Source: Brachyspira aalborgi (GTDB taxonomy: Bacteria > Spirochaetota > Brachyspiria > Brachyspirales > Brachyspiraceae). Taken from it: 64,000 nucleotides of DNA. Location of the stretch: contig NZ_SAXU01000001.1 in assembly GCF_008016455.1 (NCBI RefSeq), positions 1,116,001 through 1,180,000 of the forward strand, in the 5' to 3' direction. Under the pieces are notes generated by a model that did no database searches, was not told the DNA's origin, and was given only the letters and a program-made list of their open reading frames with translations. Below are positions 8,138-18,000 of the stretch, one piece after another (positions within the stretch are counted from its first letter, which is position 1; every line of letters begins with the position of its first letter). A program made the translations under genes and the position numbers.

Positions 8138-9061
8138 CTAATATTCAAGTTTTGGTTTTATCGAATTATTCTCTAAATTAATATTATCGAGAATATCCAT
8201 TATTCTTGATAAATCGTCAGCGCTATAATATTCTATAACGATTTTACCTTCTTTGCCATTTTTATCTATAACATTAACTTTAGTCGAAAATATTTTTTCT
8301 AAATCGTTTTCAAGTTTTTTTATATTTGGGTCCTTTTTACGCGTTTCTTTTTCGTTAGAGATTGATTCTTTTTTTTCTTTCATTTCTTTTACTATTCTTT
8401 CGCATTCTCTAACCGAATAATTTTTTTCAATTATAAGTTTTGCAAAACTCTCTCTCTCTCTTTCGTTTTGTAAAGATAAAATAGCTCTTGCATGTCCTTC
8501 GGTAATTTTTCCTTCTAAAATTAAATTCTGTATATTTTCGCTTAAATCTAATATTCTCATAGAATTTGAAACCGCGCTTCTGCTTTTTCCTACTCTTTTT
8601 GCAAGCTCTTCTTGTTTGATATTTAAATCGTATATTAATTTTTTAAAACTTCTTGCAATTTCTATCGGGTTTAAATCCGCTCTCTGAATATTTTCAACTA
8701 ATGTAAGCTCAAGCATTTTTGAATCGGCAATATTTTTAAGCACTAAAGCTGGAACTTTATTTCTTTCTAAAAATTTAAATGCTCTAAATCTTCTCTCCCC
8801 CGAAATTATCTGATATTTTCCGTCTTTCTCTCTTAATGTTATAGGATTTATAAGTCCGTTTTCTTTTATCGATTCCGCTAATCCTTTTATTTCCGATTCG
8901 TCAAAAATTTTTCTCGGTTGGTCGGGATTCATATCTATAAGTTTAATATCTATTTCAAGAACGCCGTTTTTTTCCGCTTCTTCAACCGCTTTCTTTATAT
9001 CTCTGTCTCCCGAATTTATAAGGGCTTTCATACCCTTTCCTAATCCTCCTTTTTTGCTCAT
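8138..9061 (-). CDS. parB: chromosome partitioning protein ParB
   Basis: 307 residues. ParB binds parS sites, hydrolyses CTP and forms sliding clamps that load SMC and are moved by ParA. Visible in order: a basic N-terminus (KGGLGKGMKAL), the ParB/Srx CTP-binding domain with GERRFRA near residue 97, a helix-turn-helix QEELAKRVGKSRSAVSNSMR near residue 150, and a C-terminal dimer domain ending GKIVIEYYSADDLSRIMDIL. It lies 24 bases after parA. I found no parS palindrome (TGTTTCACGTGAAACA-like) in this window. Confidence 0.96.
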   Translation of the reverse strand: MSKKGGLGKGMKALINSGDRDIKKAVEEAEKNGVLEIDIKLIDMNPDQPRKIFDESEIKGLAESIKENGLINPITLREKDGKYQIISGERRFRAFKFLERNKVPALVLKNIADSKMLELTLVENIQRADLNPIEIARSFKKLIYDLNIKQEELAKRVGKSRSAVSNSMRILDLSENIQNLILEGKITEGHARAILSLQNERERESFAKLIIEKNYSVRECERIVKEMKEKKESISNEKETRKKDPNIKKLENDLEKIFSTKVNVIDKNGKEGKIVIEYYSADDLSRIMDILDNINLENNSIKPKLEY

Positions 9062-9085
9062 ATAATAATTCTCCGAAATTAATTT

Positions 9086-9868
9086 TTATATTTTAATTTT
9101 CTCTTTTTTAGATTTTTCTATAAACTCTCTTGCAAACTCTTTATAACTTCTAGCTCCTATACATTCTTTATCGTAGTCTCCGATAGCCTTACTATATGAA
9201 GGCGCTTCGCTTAAACGGACATTTCTTGGAATCATGGTTTTATAAGTTTTCTCTTTAAAAAAATTAACAACTTCTCTTACAACCTCCGAACTTAATTTTG
9301 TTCTTCCGTCATACATAGTTAAAAGAACTCCCTCTATAAATAAATTTGGATTTAAATTTTCTTTTACAAGCGATATTGTATTATTAAGCTCTACTACTCC
9401 ATCCAAAGCGTAAAATTCGCATTGTATCGGAATAAGAACGGAATCTGCAGCGGTTAATGCGTTTAATGTAAGTATTCCTAAAGTAGGCGGACAATCTATT
9501 AATATATATTCATAATTGTTTTTAATCGATTCTATAGCTTTTTTTAATTTAAACTCTCTTCCTATTTCGCTTACAAGTTCTATTTGAGCGCCAACCAAAT
9601 CGGAATCTGAAGGAATAATATATAAATTTTCTTTATAAGTTTTTATTATAACTTCATTTACTTTAGCGTTTCCTATAAGCAAATCGTATATTCCTTTATT
9701 GGTTTTATCTCTTGAAATTCCTATTCCCAAACAAGTATTTGCCTGCGGGTCAATGTCTATTAAAAGAGTTTTATATCCCATATCCGCTATAGCCGCGCTT
9801 AAATTAACTGCCGTAGTGGTTTTTCCGACTCCGCCCTTTTGATTTACTATAGCTATAATTTTAGACAT
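9086..9868 (-). CDS. parA: chromosome partitioning ATPase ParA (Soj)
   Basis: 260 residues, the size of the chromosomal Soj type without an N-terminal DNA-binding extension. It is a Walker-type ATPase that binds nucleoid DNA and pulls ParB-parS complexes. The deviant Walker A KGGVGKTTT is at residues 11-19, Walker A' follows at LLIDIDPQANTC, and Walker B at YILIDCPPTLG. The C-terminal helix is basic. It is the first gene of a parA-parB-DUF4384 unit with its own promoter. Confidence 0.97.
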   Translation of the reverse strand: MSKIIAIVNQKGGVGKTTTAVNLSAAIADMGYKTLLIDIDPQANTCLGIGISRDKTNKGIYDLLIGNAKVNEVIIKTYKENLYIIPSDSDLVGAQIELVSEIGREFKLKKAIESIKNNYEYILIDCPPTLGILTLNALTAADSVLIPIQCEFYALDGVVELNNTISLVKENLNPNLFIEGVLLTMYDGRTKLSSEVVREVVNFFKEKTYKTMIPRNVRLSEAPSYSKAIGDYDKECIGARSYKEFAREFIEKSKKEKIKI

Positions 9869-9931
9869 AAATTATCCTTAATAATATATAAAAATAAAGT
9901 ATAAAATAAATATTAACCTTGAAATTATTTT

Positions 9932-9959
9932 ATTATATCAAAAGTTCGCATTTTATCAA
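9932..9959 (-). promoter_or_regulatory. sigma-70 promoter of parAB
   Basis: On the minus strand: TTGATA (9954-9959) and TATAAT (9932-9937) with a 16-base spacer, some 65 bases before parA. Confidence 0.7.
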
Positions 9960-9998
9960 GTTTTATTTTACATTATTTATATATCTGCAATATCTATA

Positions 9999-10026
9999 TT
10001 GACAGAAAATTAAAAAATGTTATTAT
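9999..10026 (+). promoter_or_regulatory. sigma-70 promoter of the HMA-domain gene
   Basis: TTGACA at 9999-10004 and TATTAT at 10021-10026 with a 16-base spacer. It lies back to back with the parAB promoter. Confidence 0.7.
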
Positions 10027-10070
10027 ATTCTAACACTTTTAATAATATTTATTTAAGGATAAATTAGATT

Positions 10071-10436
10071 ATGGATAAAATTATAATATTAATTTCGATA
10101 GGAATTATCGCCGTAATTTCGGTTATAAACTATATAAAAAGAATAAAATCGGGAAGCTGTTGCTCGGGCGAAGGAATTTTAAATTCCGAAAAAGTGAAAG
10201 TTAAAGACAAAAATAAAAGCCATTATCAATATAAAAAAGTTTTAAATATTGGAGGAATGACTTGTTCTCATTGCGCAAGAAATATAGAAAACAATCTTAA
10301 TAAAATAAAAAATGTTTATGCAAAAGTCGATTTTGATAAAGAGGAAGCGATTATTTTAACGAAAGAAAAATTAGACAATAAAATATTTGAAGACGCTATA
10401 AAAGATTCGGGATATAGATATTATATAAAAAATTAA
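10071..10436 (+). CDS. membrane-anchored heavy-metal-associated (HMA) protein
   Basis: 121 residues. An N-terminal membrane helix (residues 4-20) is followed by a GSCCSG motif, a charged linker, and one HMA domain whose metal-binding loop reads GGMTCSHCARNIE near residues 61-73. The two Cys of CxxC bind Cu(I) or a similar soft metal. Free HMA proteins are cytosolic copper chaperones; this one is tethered to the membrane and adds a second Cys pair near the membrane surface. No copper ATPase or regulator lies nearby. The PepSY-like gene follows after 59 bases. Confidence 0.8.
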   Translation: MDKIIILISIGIIAVISVINYIKRIKSGSCCSGEGILNSEKVKVKDKNKSHYQYKKVLNIGGMTCSHCARNIENNLNKIKNVYAKVDFDKEEAIILTKEKLDNKIFEDAIKDSGYRYYIKN

Positions 10437-10495
10437 ACGGGAACTTTTTTAAATATTATTCGTCTAAATTTAAAATAGAAAATAAGGATATTAAA

Positions 10496-10915
10496 ATGAA
10501 AAATAAAATTATATTTATATTATTATTTATTTCGGCTGTAATATATTCCAAAACCGTAGTTCCGATTTCTTTAACCGCTTTGCCTAAAAACGCTCAAGAA
10601 TTTATCGAGTGGGTTTATCCGCAAATTCCAGCGGAAGAAATAAAAATGGATAAAGGTATATATACGGTAAAACTTGTAAACAATGCTAAAATATCTTTTA
10701 CTGCGGATGGAAATTGGATAAAAATAGACGGCTATTATAATTATGTTCCAGAAAAAGTATTGCCTGAAGCCGTGATAAATTCAATAAATTCTTTTTTGGC
10801 TAATTCAAAAATAGTCGATATAGAGAAAAAATCGGGCGCTTATAAAATAAGATTTTCCGACAGAAAAGTTATAAGAATAACCGAAAGCGGAAATATTATT
10901 TATCAAGGATTTTAA
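10496..10915 (+). CDS. PepSY-like (DUF2874) periplasmic protein
   Basis: 139 residues with a signal peptide (about residues 1-18). The mature part has two tandem beta-lactamase-inhibitor-like/PepSY-like repeats: LPKNAQEFIEWVYPQIPAEEIKMDKGIYTVKL near residue 30 and VLPEAVINSINSFLANSKIVDIEKKSGAYKIRF near residue 92, each ending in a strand with a Gly-aromatic motif. Proteins of this kind are common in Bacteroides and spirochaetes; no function is established. It ends at an AT-rich hairpin shared with ispG. Confidence 0.75.
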   Translation: MKNKIIFILLFISAVIYSKTVVPISLTALPKNAQEFIEWVYPQIPAEEIKMDKGIYTVKLVNNAKISFTADGNWIKIDGYYNYVPEKVLPEAVINSINSFLANSKIVDIEKKSGAYKIRFSDRKVIRITESGNIIYQGF

Positions 10916-10941
10916 AATTTTAAATTTAAAATATTTTTTTT

Positions 10942-10977
10942 TAATATTCTTAATAAATAAAGAATTAAAGAATATTA
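10942..10977. terminator. probable bidirectional terminator
   Basis: A perfect 10-pair AT-rich stem (10942-10951 with 10968-10977) between two convergent genes, with a T run at 10934-10941 that serves the minus-strand ispG transcript. The low GC content of the stem makes its strength uncertain. Confidence 0.5.
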
Positions 10978-10984
10978 TAAAATA

Positions 10985-12025
10985 TTAAAATTCTTCTATT
11001 TTTTTTGTTATGAAATTTATTATATTTTCTTTTGATATTTTAATCGGTTCGTTTTCTTTTTCAAAATAAATAAAATTTCCATCTCCCGTTCCCGCGACTC
11101 CAAAATCCGCATGCCTCGCCTCGCCAGGTCCGTTTACAACGCAGCCCATAATCGCTATTGTAATATTTTTTTTAATATTTTGAACATGCTTTTCAATATA
11201 GCTTGCAACTTCTTCAACTTCAACTTGACATCTTCCGCAAGTCGGACATGAGATTATTTCTATCGAAGGCTCTTTTCTTAAACCTAAAAATTTTAAAAGC
11301 ATTTTTCCCGCCATAACTTCTTCCACAGGGTCGCCCGTTATAGAATATCTTATTGTGTCTCCGATTCCGTTCATTATGAGATAGGATAGCGCGCTTGTGC
11401 TTTTTATGAGCGAGCTTCTTAAAGTTCCCGCTTCCGTCACCCCCAAATGAATCGGATAATCGTATTTTTTTCTAAATAAAATATTCGCGTCTATCGTAGT
11501 TTTTATATCCGAAGATTTTAAAGAAACTTTTATATTTGTAAAATTTAAATCTTCCATTAATTTTATATGTTCTCCCGCGCTTTTAACCATATTTTCTGGG
11601 CTTACTTCTTTATAAATCGCTCTGTCCAAACTTCCGCCATTAACTCCGACTCTTATTGTCAAATCTCTTGCTTTTGCTTCTTTAATAACTTCTTTAACTT
11701 TTTCTTTATCTTTAATATTTCCAGGATTTAATCTTAAAGCGTCAATTCCATTTTTTATACTTTCTAAAGCGAGTCTATAATCAAAATGAATATCGGCTAT
11801 CAATGGAATTTTAGTTTGCGATTTTATTTCTTTTATAGATTTTGCAGCGTCCATATCCAAAACGGCAAGCCTGACAATATCGACTCCCGCATCTTCAAGA
11901 GATTTTAATTGTCTAACTGTTGATTTTATATCTCTTGTATCTGTATTCGTCATAGATTGAACGGTTATAGGATTTCCGCCGCCTATTAAAATATTTCCTA
12001 CTTGAACGATTTTAGTTTTATTCAT
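10985..12025 (-). CDS. ispG: 4-hydroxy-3-methylbut-2-enyl diphosphate synthase IspG
   Basis: 346 residues from the ATG at 12025, which has an AAGGAAA ribosome site; the frame is open for another 20 codons upstream, overlapping the glycosylase gene, but the family starts at this Met (TKIVQVGNILIGGGNP). IspG is the [4Fe-4S] enzyme of the MEP isoprenoid pathway that makes HMBPP. A TIM-barrel with QSMTNTDTRD near residue 23 and LRLNPGNI is followed by a C-terminal domain holding the cluster ligands SCPTCGRCQ and MGCVVNGPGE. It is the last gene of a run that begins at the TonB-like gene or at thrC. Confidence 0.96.
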   Translation of the reverse strand: MNKTKIVQVGNILIGGGNPITVQSMTNTDTRDIKSTVRQLKSLEDAGVDIVRLAVLDMDAAKSIKEIKSQTKIPLIADIHFDYRLALESIKNGIDALRLNPGNIKDKEKVKEVIKEAKARDLTIRVGVNGGSLDRAIYKEVSPENMVKSAGEHIKLMEDLNFTNIKVSLKSSDIKTTIDANILFRKKYDYPIHLGVTEAGTLRSSLIKSTSALSYLIMNGIGDTIRYSITGDPVEEVMAGKMLLKFLGLRKEPSIEIISCPTCGRCQVEVEEVASYIEKHVQNIKKNITIAIMGCVVNGPGEARHADFGVAGTGDGNFIYFEKENEPIKISKENIINFITKKIEEF

Positions 12026-12059
12026 AATAATTATTTTCCTTAAATCATTATTTATAATA

Positions 12060-12821
12060 TTACTCATTTTTAGAACAAGCTTCATTCATATCACATTTTT
12101 TGCATTCACAATCTTTAAATTTAGGTCTGCAATAATTTCTTCCTATTTCCCAACATACAAAATCTATTAATCCTGGGAATTCTGGATTTAGCTCTCTCGC
12201 CTTGTATATTACCATATCAGGGCTTGCCTCTTTTTCAACAAAACCAAGTCTATATAAAACTCGTCTAATATGGACATCTGGAGATATATCTATACAATAA
12301 TAATCTAACATAGGTATTTTGAATTGCCTAGCTAAAATATTGGCAGCCATAGTCGCTATTTTTATACCGCATCCGTCAAATTCTAAAAATCTATAAACTA
12401 TTGTTGCGCTACTTGGATTATCATTCCATATTTTATCCGCTTTCCCTTCGTATTTATTAATGATATGGCGAACTCCATTATAAAAAATTTCCGAAAATTT
12501 ATCGTTAAATCTATGAAATTTCTTTTTATCAAATAATTCTTCATTATTATTAAATAAATCTTTATAATATTTACAACCTTGCTTTTCAAGTTTATATATA
12601 TCAAAAGTATTAAGTGTTTTATAAATTTTATAAGGTATAGCCCAAGCGCGTTCGGCTTTTATTTGCCTATCCATTAAACAAGCTAAAACAAATGCATGAG
12701 GATAATTTTTTAAATCATTTAAAAATTTATTCTGCTTTTCATCGTTAACAAGATGCACAATAGCTTTATCTTCTTTAAATAGCTTTTTTGATTTTTCTAT
12801 TAATAATTTAATTTTATCCAT
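12060..12821 (-). CDS. HhH-GPD DNA glycosylase-like protein with Fe-S loop
   Basis: 253 residues, divergent from Nth and MutY but with the same layout. The helix-hairpin-helix region reads FDGCGIKIATMAANILAR near residue 155 and contains a Lys at the place of the endonuclease III catalytic Lys. It is followed by the catalytic-Asp strand ISPDVHIRRVLYRLGFV near residue 180. The C-terminus has the four-Cys pattern (CRPKFKDCECKKCDMNEAC) of a [4Fe-4S] cluster. I infer a base-excision repair enzyme that cleaves DNA at damaged bases; the substrate cannot be told. It starts one base after thrC and precedes ispG. Confidence 0.7.
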   Translation of the reverse strand: MDKIKLLIEKSKKLFKEDKAIVHLVNDEKQNKFLNDLKNYPHAFVLACLMDRQIKAERAWAIPYKIYKTLNTFDIYKLEKQGCKYYKDLFNNNEELFDKKKFHRFNDKFSEIFYNGVRHIINKYEGKADKIWNDNPSSATIVYRFLEFDGCGIKIATMAANILARQFKIPMLDYYCIDISPDVHIRRVLYRLGFVEKEASPDMVIYKARELNPEFPGLIDFVCWEIGRNYCRPKFKDCECKKCDMNEACSKNE

Positions 12822-12822
12822 T

Positions 12823-13878
12823 TTATAATCCTATAACTTTTCTTATCTCTTCAATATTATTTTCAACTTTTATCGGAGCGTTTGATATTTTAATCGCGTT
12901 ATCGGGGTCCTTCAAGCCGTTGCCTGTGAGAACGGAAACTATAATATCGCCTTTTTTTAATTTGCCATTTTTATAAGTTTTAATTATTCCCGCCAAAGAC
13001 GCGGCGGACGCTGGTTCTGCAAATATTCCTTCCTCTTTTGCGAGCATAGAATAGGCTTCGAGTATTTCATCGTCCGTTACAGAATCTATAAAGCCTTTAG
13101 ATTCGTTTGCAGCATTAACCGCTAATTTCCAACTTGCAGGATTTCCTATTTTTATCGCTGTAGCCAAAGTTTGAGGATTTTCTATAATTTTATTTTTAAC
13201 GATTGCCGCAGAACCTTCCGCTTCAAAACCTATCATTTTAGGCAAATTAGAAACTATATTTTTATCTTTATATTCTTTAAAACCCATCCAATAAGCGGAT
13301 ATATTTCCCGCGTTTCCAACAGGTATCGCCAAATAATCGGGAGCTTTTCCTAATATATCGCATATTTCAAAAGCTGAAGTTTTTTGTCCTTGAAGTCTGT
13401 AAGGATTAATGGAATTGACGAGAGTTATAGGATAATTATTCGTAATCTCTATAACCGATTTTAACGCTTCGTCAAAATTTCCGTTTATCGCTATAACTTT
13501 AGCGCCATACATTAAAGCCTGCGCCAATTTTCCTAAAGCGATATTTCCATCGGGAATAAGAACTATGCATTGAATATTGCTCCTTGCGGCGTATGCTGCT
13601 GCCGATGCCGAAGTATTTCCTGTAGAAGCGCACATTATAGCTTTAGAGCCTTCTTCCAAAGCTTTAGCTACTGCCATTACCATTCCTCTATCCTTAAAAG
13701 AACCTGTTGGATTTAATCCATCATATTTAAAATATAATTCTATTCCTCCAAGTTTTTTTCCTATTTTTTCGGCTTTTATTAAAGGCGTATTTCCTTCATT
13801 TAAACTTATAAGCGGAGTTTTATCGGTTATCGGTAAATAAGATTTATATTCTTTGAGTAATCCTTTCCATGCTTTCAT
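12823..13878 (-). CDS. thrC: threonine synthase
   Basis: 351 residues, the short form of this PLP enzyme that converts O-phosphohomoserine to threonine. The PLP Lys is Lys62 in the motif [10 protein letters not shown]; the glycine-rich phosphate loop appears as [16 protein letters not shown] near residue 85, and [16 protein letters not shown]-like and [10 protein letters not shown] segments complete the active site. The ATG has a ribosome site within TCAAATT-rich DNA that is only weak. It lies one base upstream of the glycosylase gene, so the two are probably translated from one message. Confidence 0.95.
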   Translation of the reverse strand: MKAWKGLLKEYKSYLPITDKTPLISLNEGNTPLIKAEKIGKKLGGIELYFKYDGLNPTGSFKDRGMVMAVAKALEEGSKAIMCASTGNTSASAAAYAARSNIQCIVLIPDGNIALGKLAQALMYGAKVIAINGNFDEALKSVIEITNNYPITLVNSINPYRLQGQKTSAFEICDILGKAPDYLAIPVGNAGNISAYWMGFKEYKDKNIVSNLPKMIGFEAEGSAAIVKNKIIENPQTLATAIKIGNPASWKLAVNAANESKGFIDSVTDDEILEAYSMLAKEEGIFAEPASAASLAGIIKTYKNGKLKKGDIIVSVLTGNGLKDPDNAIKISNAPIKVENNIEEIRKVIGL

Positions 13879-14009
13879 AATTTGAACCTTTTTACAAAAT
13901 TATTAATATTTTAAGAATATACTTAAATATAAATTTTTTCAATAAGATTATTTTTATTATAAAAATTATTTTAAATAATGGCGTTTGTGATTATTAAAAA
14001 TATTTTAAA

Positions 14010-14900
14010 TTAATCCATGCTAAAATTCTGATATATAAACTTAAACGGTATATACACCTTCCCGTTTTCCGCATAATCTCTAAGTAAGCCTTGAGGTGGC
14101 GGTTTTAATTTTTTAGCGTATTCTATCGCTTTTGAACAGGAATTATCTAAACTGCCTTGTCCAATTTGAGATTTCTTTAAAAACTTTTCAAATAAAATAT
14201 TTCCGTCTTCGTCTATTGAAATTAAAACTTCAACTTCGTCCGTTCTCAAAAGTCCTAAATAATGCGCTTGATTTGGAATCGTTAAATACCAAGAATCTCT
14301 TATTGAACCTACTAAAGAATAAAAATACCAAAAATATTCTTGAGCCTTCGTTCCTAATTGAATGCCTCCCGTTTGGCTCGAAAGAACAACCGCTCTGTCC
14401 GCTCCGTCTTCAAAAGAAGCGGGAATTTTTGTATTTCCTTTAATTCCAGGATTTTTAGGTTTATAAGTTTCAACTTTTTCTCTGCTTATATTTTCGCCTA
14501 ATTCGTTTCTTTTTATATTATTATCGTTATTATTTGGAGATATATTTTCTCTTCTTTCGACTATCGGACTATTTGCTCCGTCTCCGAAAAATGAAAATAC
14601 AGAAGTGTCTGAAAAAGTTTTTGAAGGATTAACATTTATCTGTCCTCTCGACCTTAAAGATTTGTCGGAAGCAAAAAGAGTATCCTCTTCGTTTTTTTCT
14701 TCTTCTTCAATATCGGGCGTTTCGACTAAAAACATATAATCGTCTTTTTTTATATTTTCTTCCAATTCTTCGGCTCTGTCATAGGCAAAAACCGATTTCA
14801 TAATAGAAGTATTTATAAAACTAAAAACAAATATATGCAAAATTAACGAAACTATTATTGCAAAAATCGTGTCTTTTCTTCTGATTATTTTATTTCTCAT
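14010..14900 (-). CDS. TonB-like energy transducer
   Basis: 296 residues with one N-terminal membrane helix (residues 13-34, AIIVSLILHIFVFSF), as in TonB or TolA. It is followed by an acidic stretch (EEEEKNEED), a low-complexity periplasmic linker and a C-terminal TonB-like domain: SWYLTIPNQ, EVLISIDEDGNILFEKFLKKSQIG, then SKAIEYAKKLKPPPQGL. It would couple the inner-membrane proton gradient to outer-membrane receptors or act in envelope maintenance. No exbB/exbD pair lies nearby. It may lead the thrC transcript, with 131 bases between them. Confidence 0.65.
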   Translation of the reverse strand: MRNKIIRRKDTIFAIIVSLILHIFVFSFINTSIMKSVFAYDRAEELEENIKKDDYMFLVETPDIEEEEKNEEDTLFASDKSLRSRGQINVNPSKTFSDTSVFSFFGDGANSPIVERRENISPNNNDNNIKRNELGENISREKVETYKPKNPGIKGNTKIPASFEDGADRAVVLSSQTGGIQLGTKAQEYFWYFYSLVGSIRDSWYLTIPNQAHYLGLLRTDEVEVLISIDEDGNILFEKFLKKSQIGQGSLDNSCSKAIEYAKKLKPPPQGLLRDYAENGKVYIPFKFIYQNFSMD

Positions 14901-15040
14901 ATTATTTTATTATTCAATAAAGTTTGATTATTAATTATAAAATATAAACTATAAAATTTCAAATATGGTTAAAAGATAATTCATAATTGATTATATAAAA
15001 AAATTATATATAGTGTATAATAATAATTAGAGGTTTACAA

Positions 15041-18000
15041 ATGAAATATATTAAGAATAATTATTTTTCCGACAGAGTTTTAAGAGTGGATTTAAAAAAG
15101 TATTTTGACGATGATAAAAATTGCCAAACTGCTTTTGATTATATAAAAAATCTTTATTATAAAAATAATTTAGAAAAGTTAAACGAAAGCCAATTAGAAG
15201 AAAATTTTATAAAACCTATATTAAACGATATATTTGAATATAAATATTTAACTCAAGAAAAAATTACAATATTCGGACAACAATTAAAACCCGATTATAT
15301 TTTATTTCCAAACGAAAAAGCAAAAAAGAATTATATCGATAAGAAAGATTATAAAGATATATTATTAATATTCGAGGCTAAAGAATGGGCAAGAGAGCTT
15401 GACACAAAAACAATAGCGCAATCTCCGCATATGCAACTTGTTCGTTATAATATGTTTATAGGCGTTCGATACGGAATATTGTCAAACGGCAAAGAATGGA
15501 GATTATATGATTTGAAAGATAAAAAGTCAGAAAAAATATTCTTTTCTATAGATTTGGAAGATATTATTAAAAATGACGATTACGAATTTTTTCAATATTT
15601 TTACTATATTTTTAGAAAAAAGTATTTTATAGCCGAAGAAAAAGAAATTGAAAGCAAAGCGGATAAAATAAGCATCATAAACGAAATGGCGATAAATGAA
15701 ATAGAAGAAGATTTAAAAAATATAATATATGGCGACAATTCCATTATAGAAAAAATAGGACAGATTTTATATAGAAATTATAACGATAGAAGTCTAAACG
15801 AGTTGTTTAATCAATCAATAATTATGGCTTATAGATTATTATTCATATCCTATTTTGAAACTAAATACGAAAGTCAATTATTTTATGAACATGACAATTA
15901 TAAAATTAAAGCGTTGTTTACATTGTATAAAAATTTAGAAAAACATTTTAGCGGAGCAAAAGTTAATCCTAAATTAAACGCTTATAAAGAACTATGCGAT
16001 TTATTTAATATTTTAGACGAAGGAAGCGTTCCTTTTAATATTCCTCTTTTAAATGGCGGATTATTTGAAAAGAATAAAGCTCCTTTGCTTCATAATGAAA
16101 AATTATTTACTAACGAGGAGGTATTTGATATTTTAAAAGAACTTTTGCAAATAAGAGATGATAAGAACAAAATAAATATTAGAAATTTTGCGATTATGTC
16201 GGTTACTCATATTGGAAATATTTACGAAGGCTTATTGCAATATAATTTTAGAAAAGCGGGAAACGATAAAACATATTATTTGGAATATAGAGACGATACG
16301 AATAAATCAAAAAACGGTTATTATGATATTCACGATTATCAATTAATGAAAAAGAATAAAAATATAAAAATAGATATTGAAAAAGAAATAGAGCCTAATT
16401 CTATTTATTTGGTTAATAATTCAAACGAAAGAAAAATGAGCGCAAGTTATTATACTCCAGCTTCAATTTCAAATTTTATGGTAAAAGACGCCGTTAATAT
16501 TATTTTAAATGAGAAAAAATACAAGGAAAATATACTTTCTTTAAAAGTTTTAGATAACGCTTGCGGAAGCGGACATTTTTTAGTGGATTTTTTGGACGCT
16601 TTAACGGAAAACATTTATTCGAGAATATTTAACGGAGAGAAAAAAGAGGGAGATTTTTATTATTTATACGATTTTATAATTAAAGAAAAAGATAAAATTA
16701 AAGAGAATTTGAAAAAATACAATTTAGACGATTTGGAAATAGACGAACTTCAAATATTAAAAAGAATTTTATTAAAGAAAATAATATACGGAGTAGATAT
16801 AAATTATTTTTCGGTAGAACTTACCCGTTTAAGTTTGTGGCTTAAAACTTTTATATTTGGAACTCCTTTAAGTTTTATAGAACATCACATTAAAGAAGGC
16901 AATTCATTAATCGGCTCTTCGATAGAGGAAGGAAATAAAATATTCAGCGAAAGCGAAAAATCGGACGAATTTTTTAAAACAAATTTTAAAGAAATATTTG
17001 ACGACTTGAAAAATATATCCGAAAAATTATCATCTTTACCAGATAGCACAACGGAAGAAATTGAAAACTCTAAAAAAATATACTCTGAAGAAATATATCC
17101 AAAACAAAAAAGATTGTCTCAAATACTAGATTTAATAACATATAAAAAATTATCGGCATCTCTCAAAAAGAAAAAAGAAACGGAAATTTTAAGTTTGGAT
17201 ACTTACGGAATTTTTACAAATATTGAAAATTATATCGACTTAGAGAATGAAGACGCTTTATTAGAAGTCGGAAGAATAAAAAATAAATATAAATTTTTTC
17301 ATTACGATATTGAATTTCCAGAAAGTTATAATTACGGTTTCGATATTATTATAGGAAATCCGCCTTGGGATAAAGTAAAATTGGACGATAAAGATTTTTT
17401 CTCAAAATATAGAAGCAATTATAGAACGATGAAAAATAGCGAGAAAAAAGCTACTCAAGATAATTTGCTTAAATACTCTAAAGAAATTAAAGAAGAATAT
17501 TTGAATACGGGAATTTATATAAATACATTGTCGTCATATTATAATAAATATTATCCGCTAAACGAAGGAGCGGGCGATACGAATTTATATAAACTTTTTA
17601 TGGAAAGAAATATAAATTTACTTTCGCAAAAAGGTTCTTTGATTTATATAACTCCTTCTACTTGGAGTTACGAGGAAGGCTCGATTAATTTGAGGAAATA
17701 TATTTTTGACAATATTAAATTTAAATATTTTTATCAATTTGAAAATAGAAATAAAATTTTTAGAGATGTGGATTCGAGATATAAATTCGCGATTTGGAGT
17801 TTGCAAAAATTAAATCCCGACAAATCAAAAGCAGATTTTGACAAATTGCCTTGCTTTTTTATGGAGCTTGAAACCGACAGACTTTATAACGAAAAAATAA
17901 AAGATATATTTTATTCGCTCAATTTTTCAAGAAATTTATTTTACGACTCTTATATGATTCCCGAAATTAGAGACAAAAACGATTTGAAAATATTGCAAAA

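Noticed and set aside
8138-9868. parS site and replication origin near parAB
   Set aside because: No TGTTTCACGTGAAACA-like palindrome and no dnaA, dnaN or gidA genes were seen in the window.
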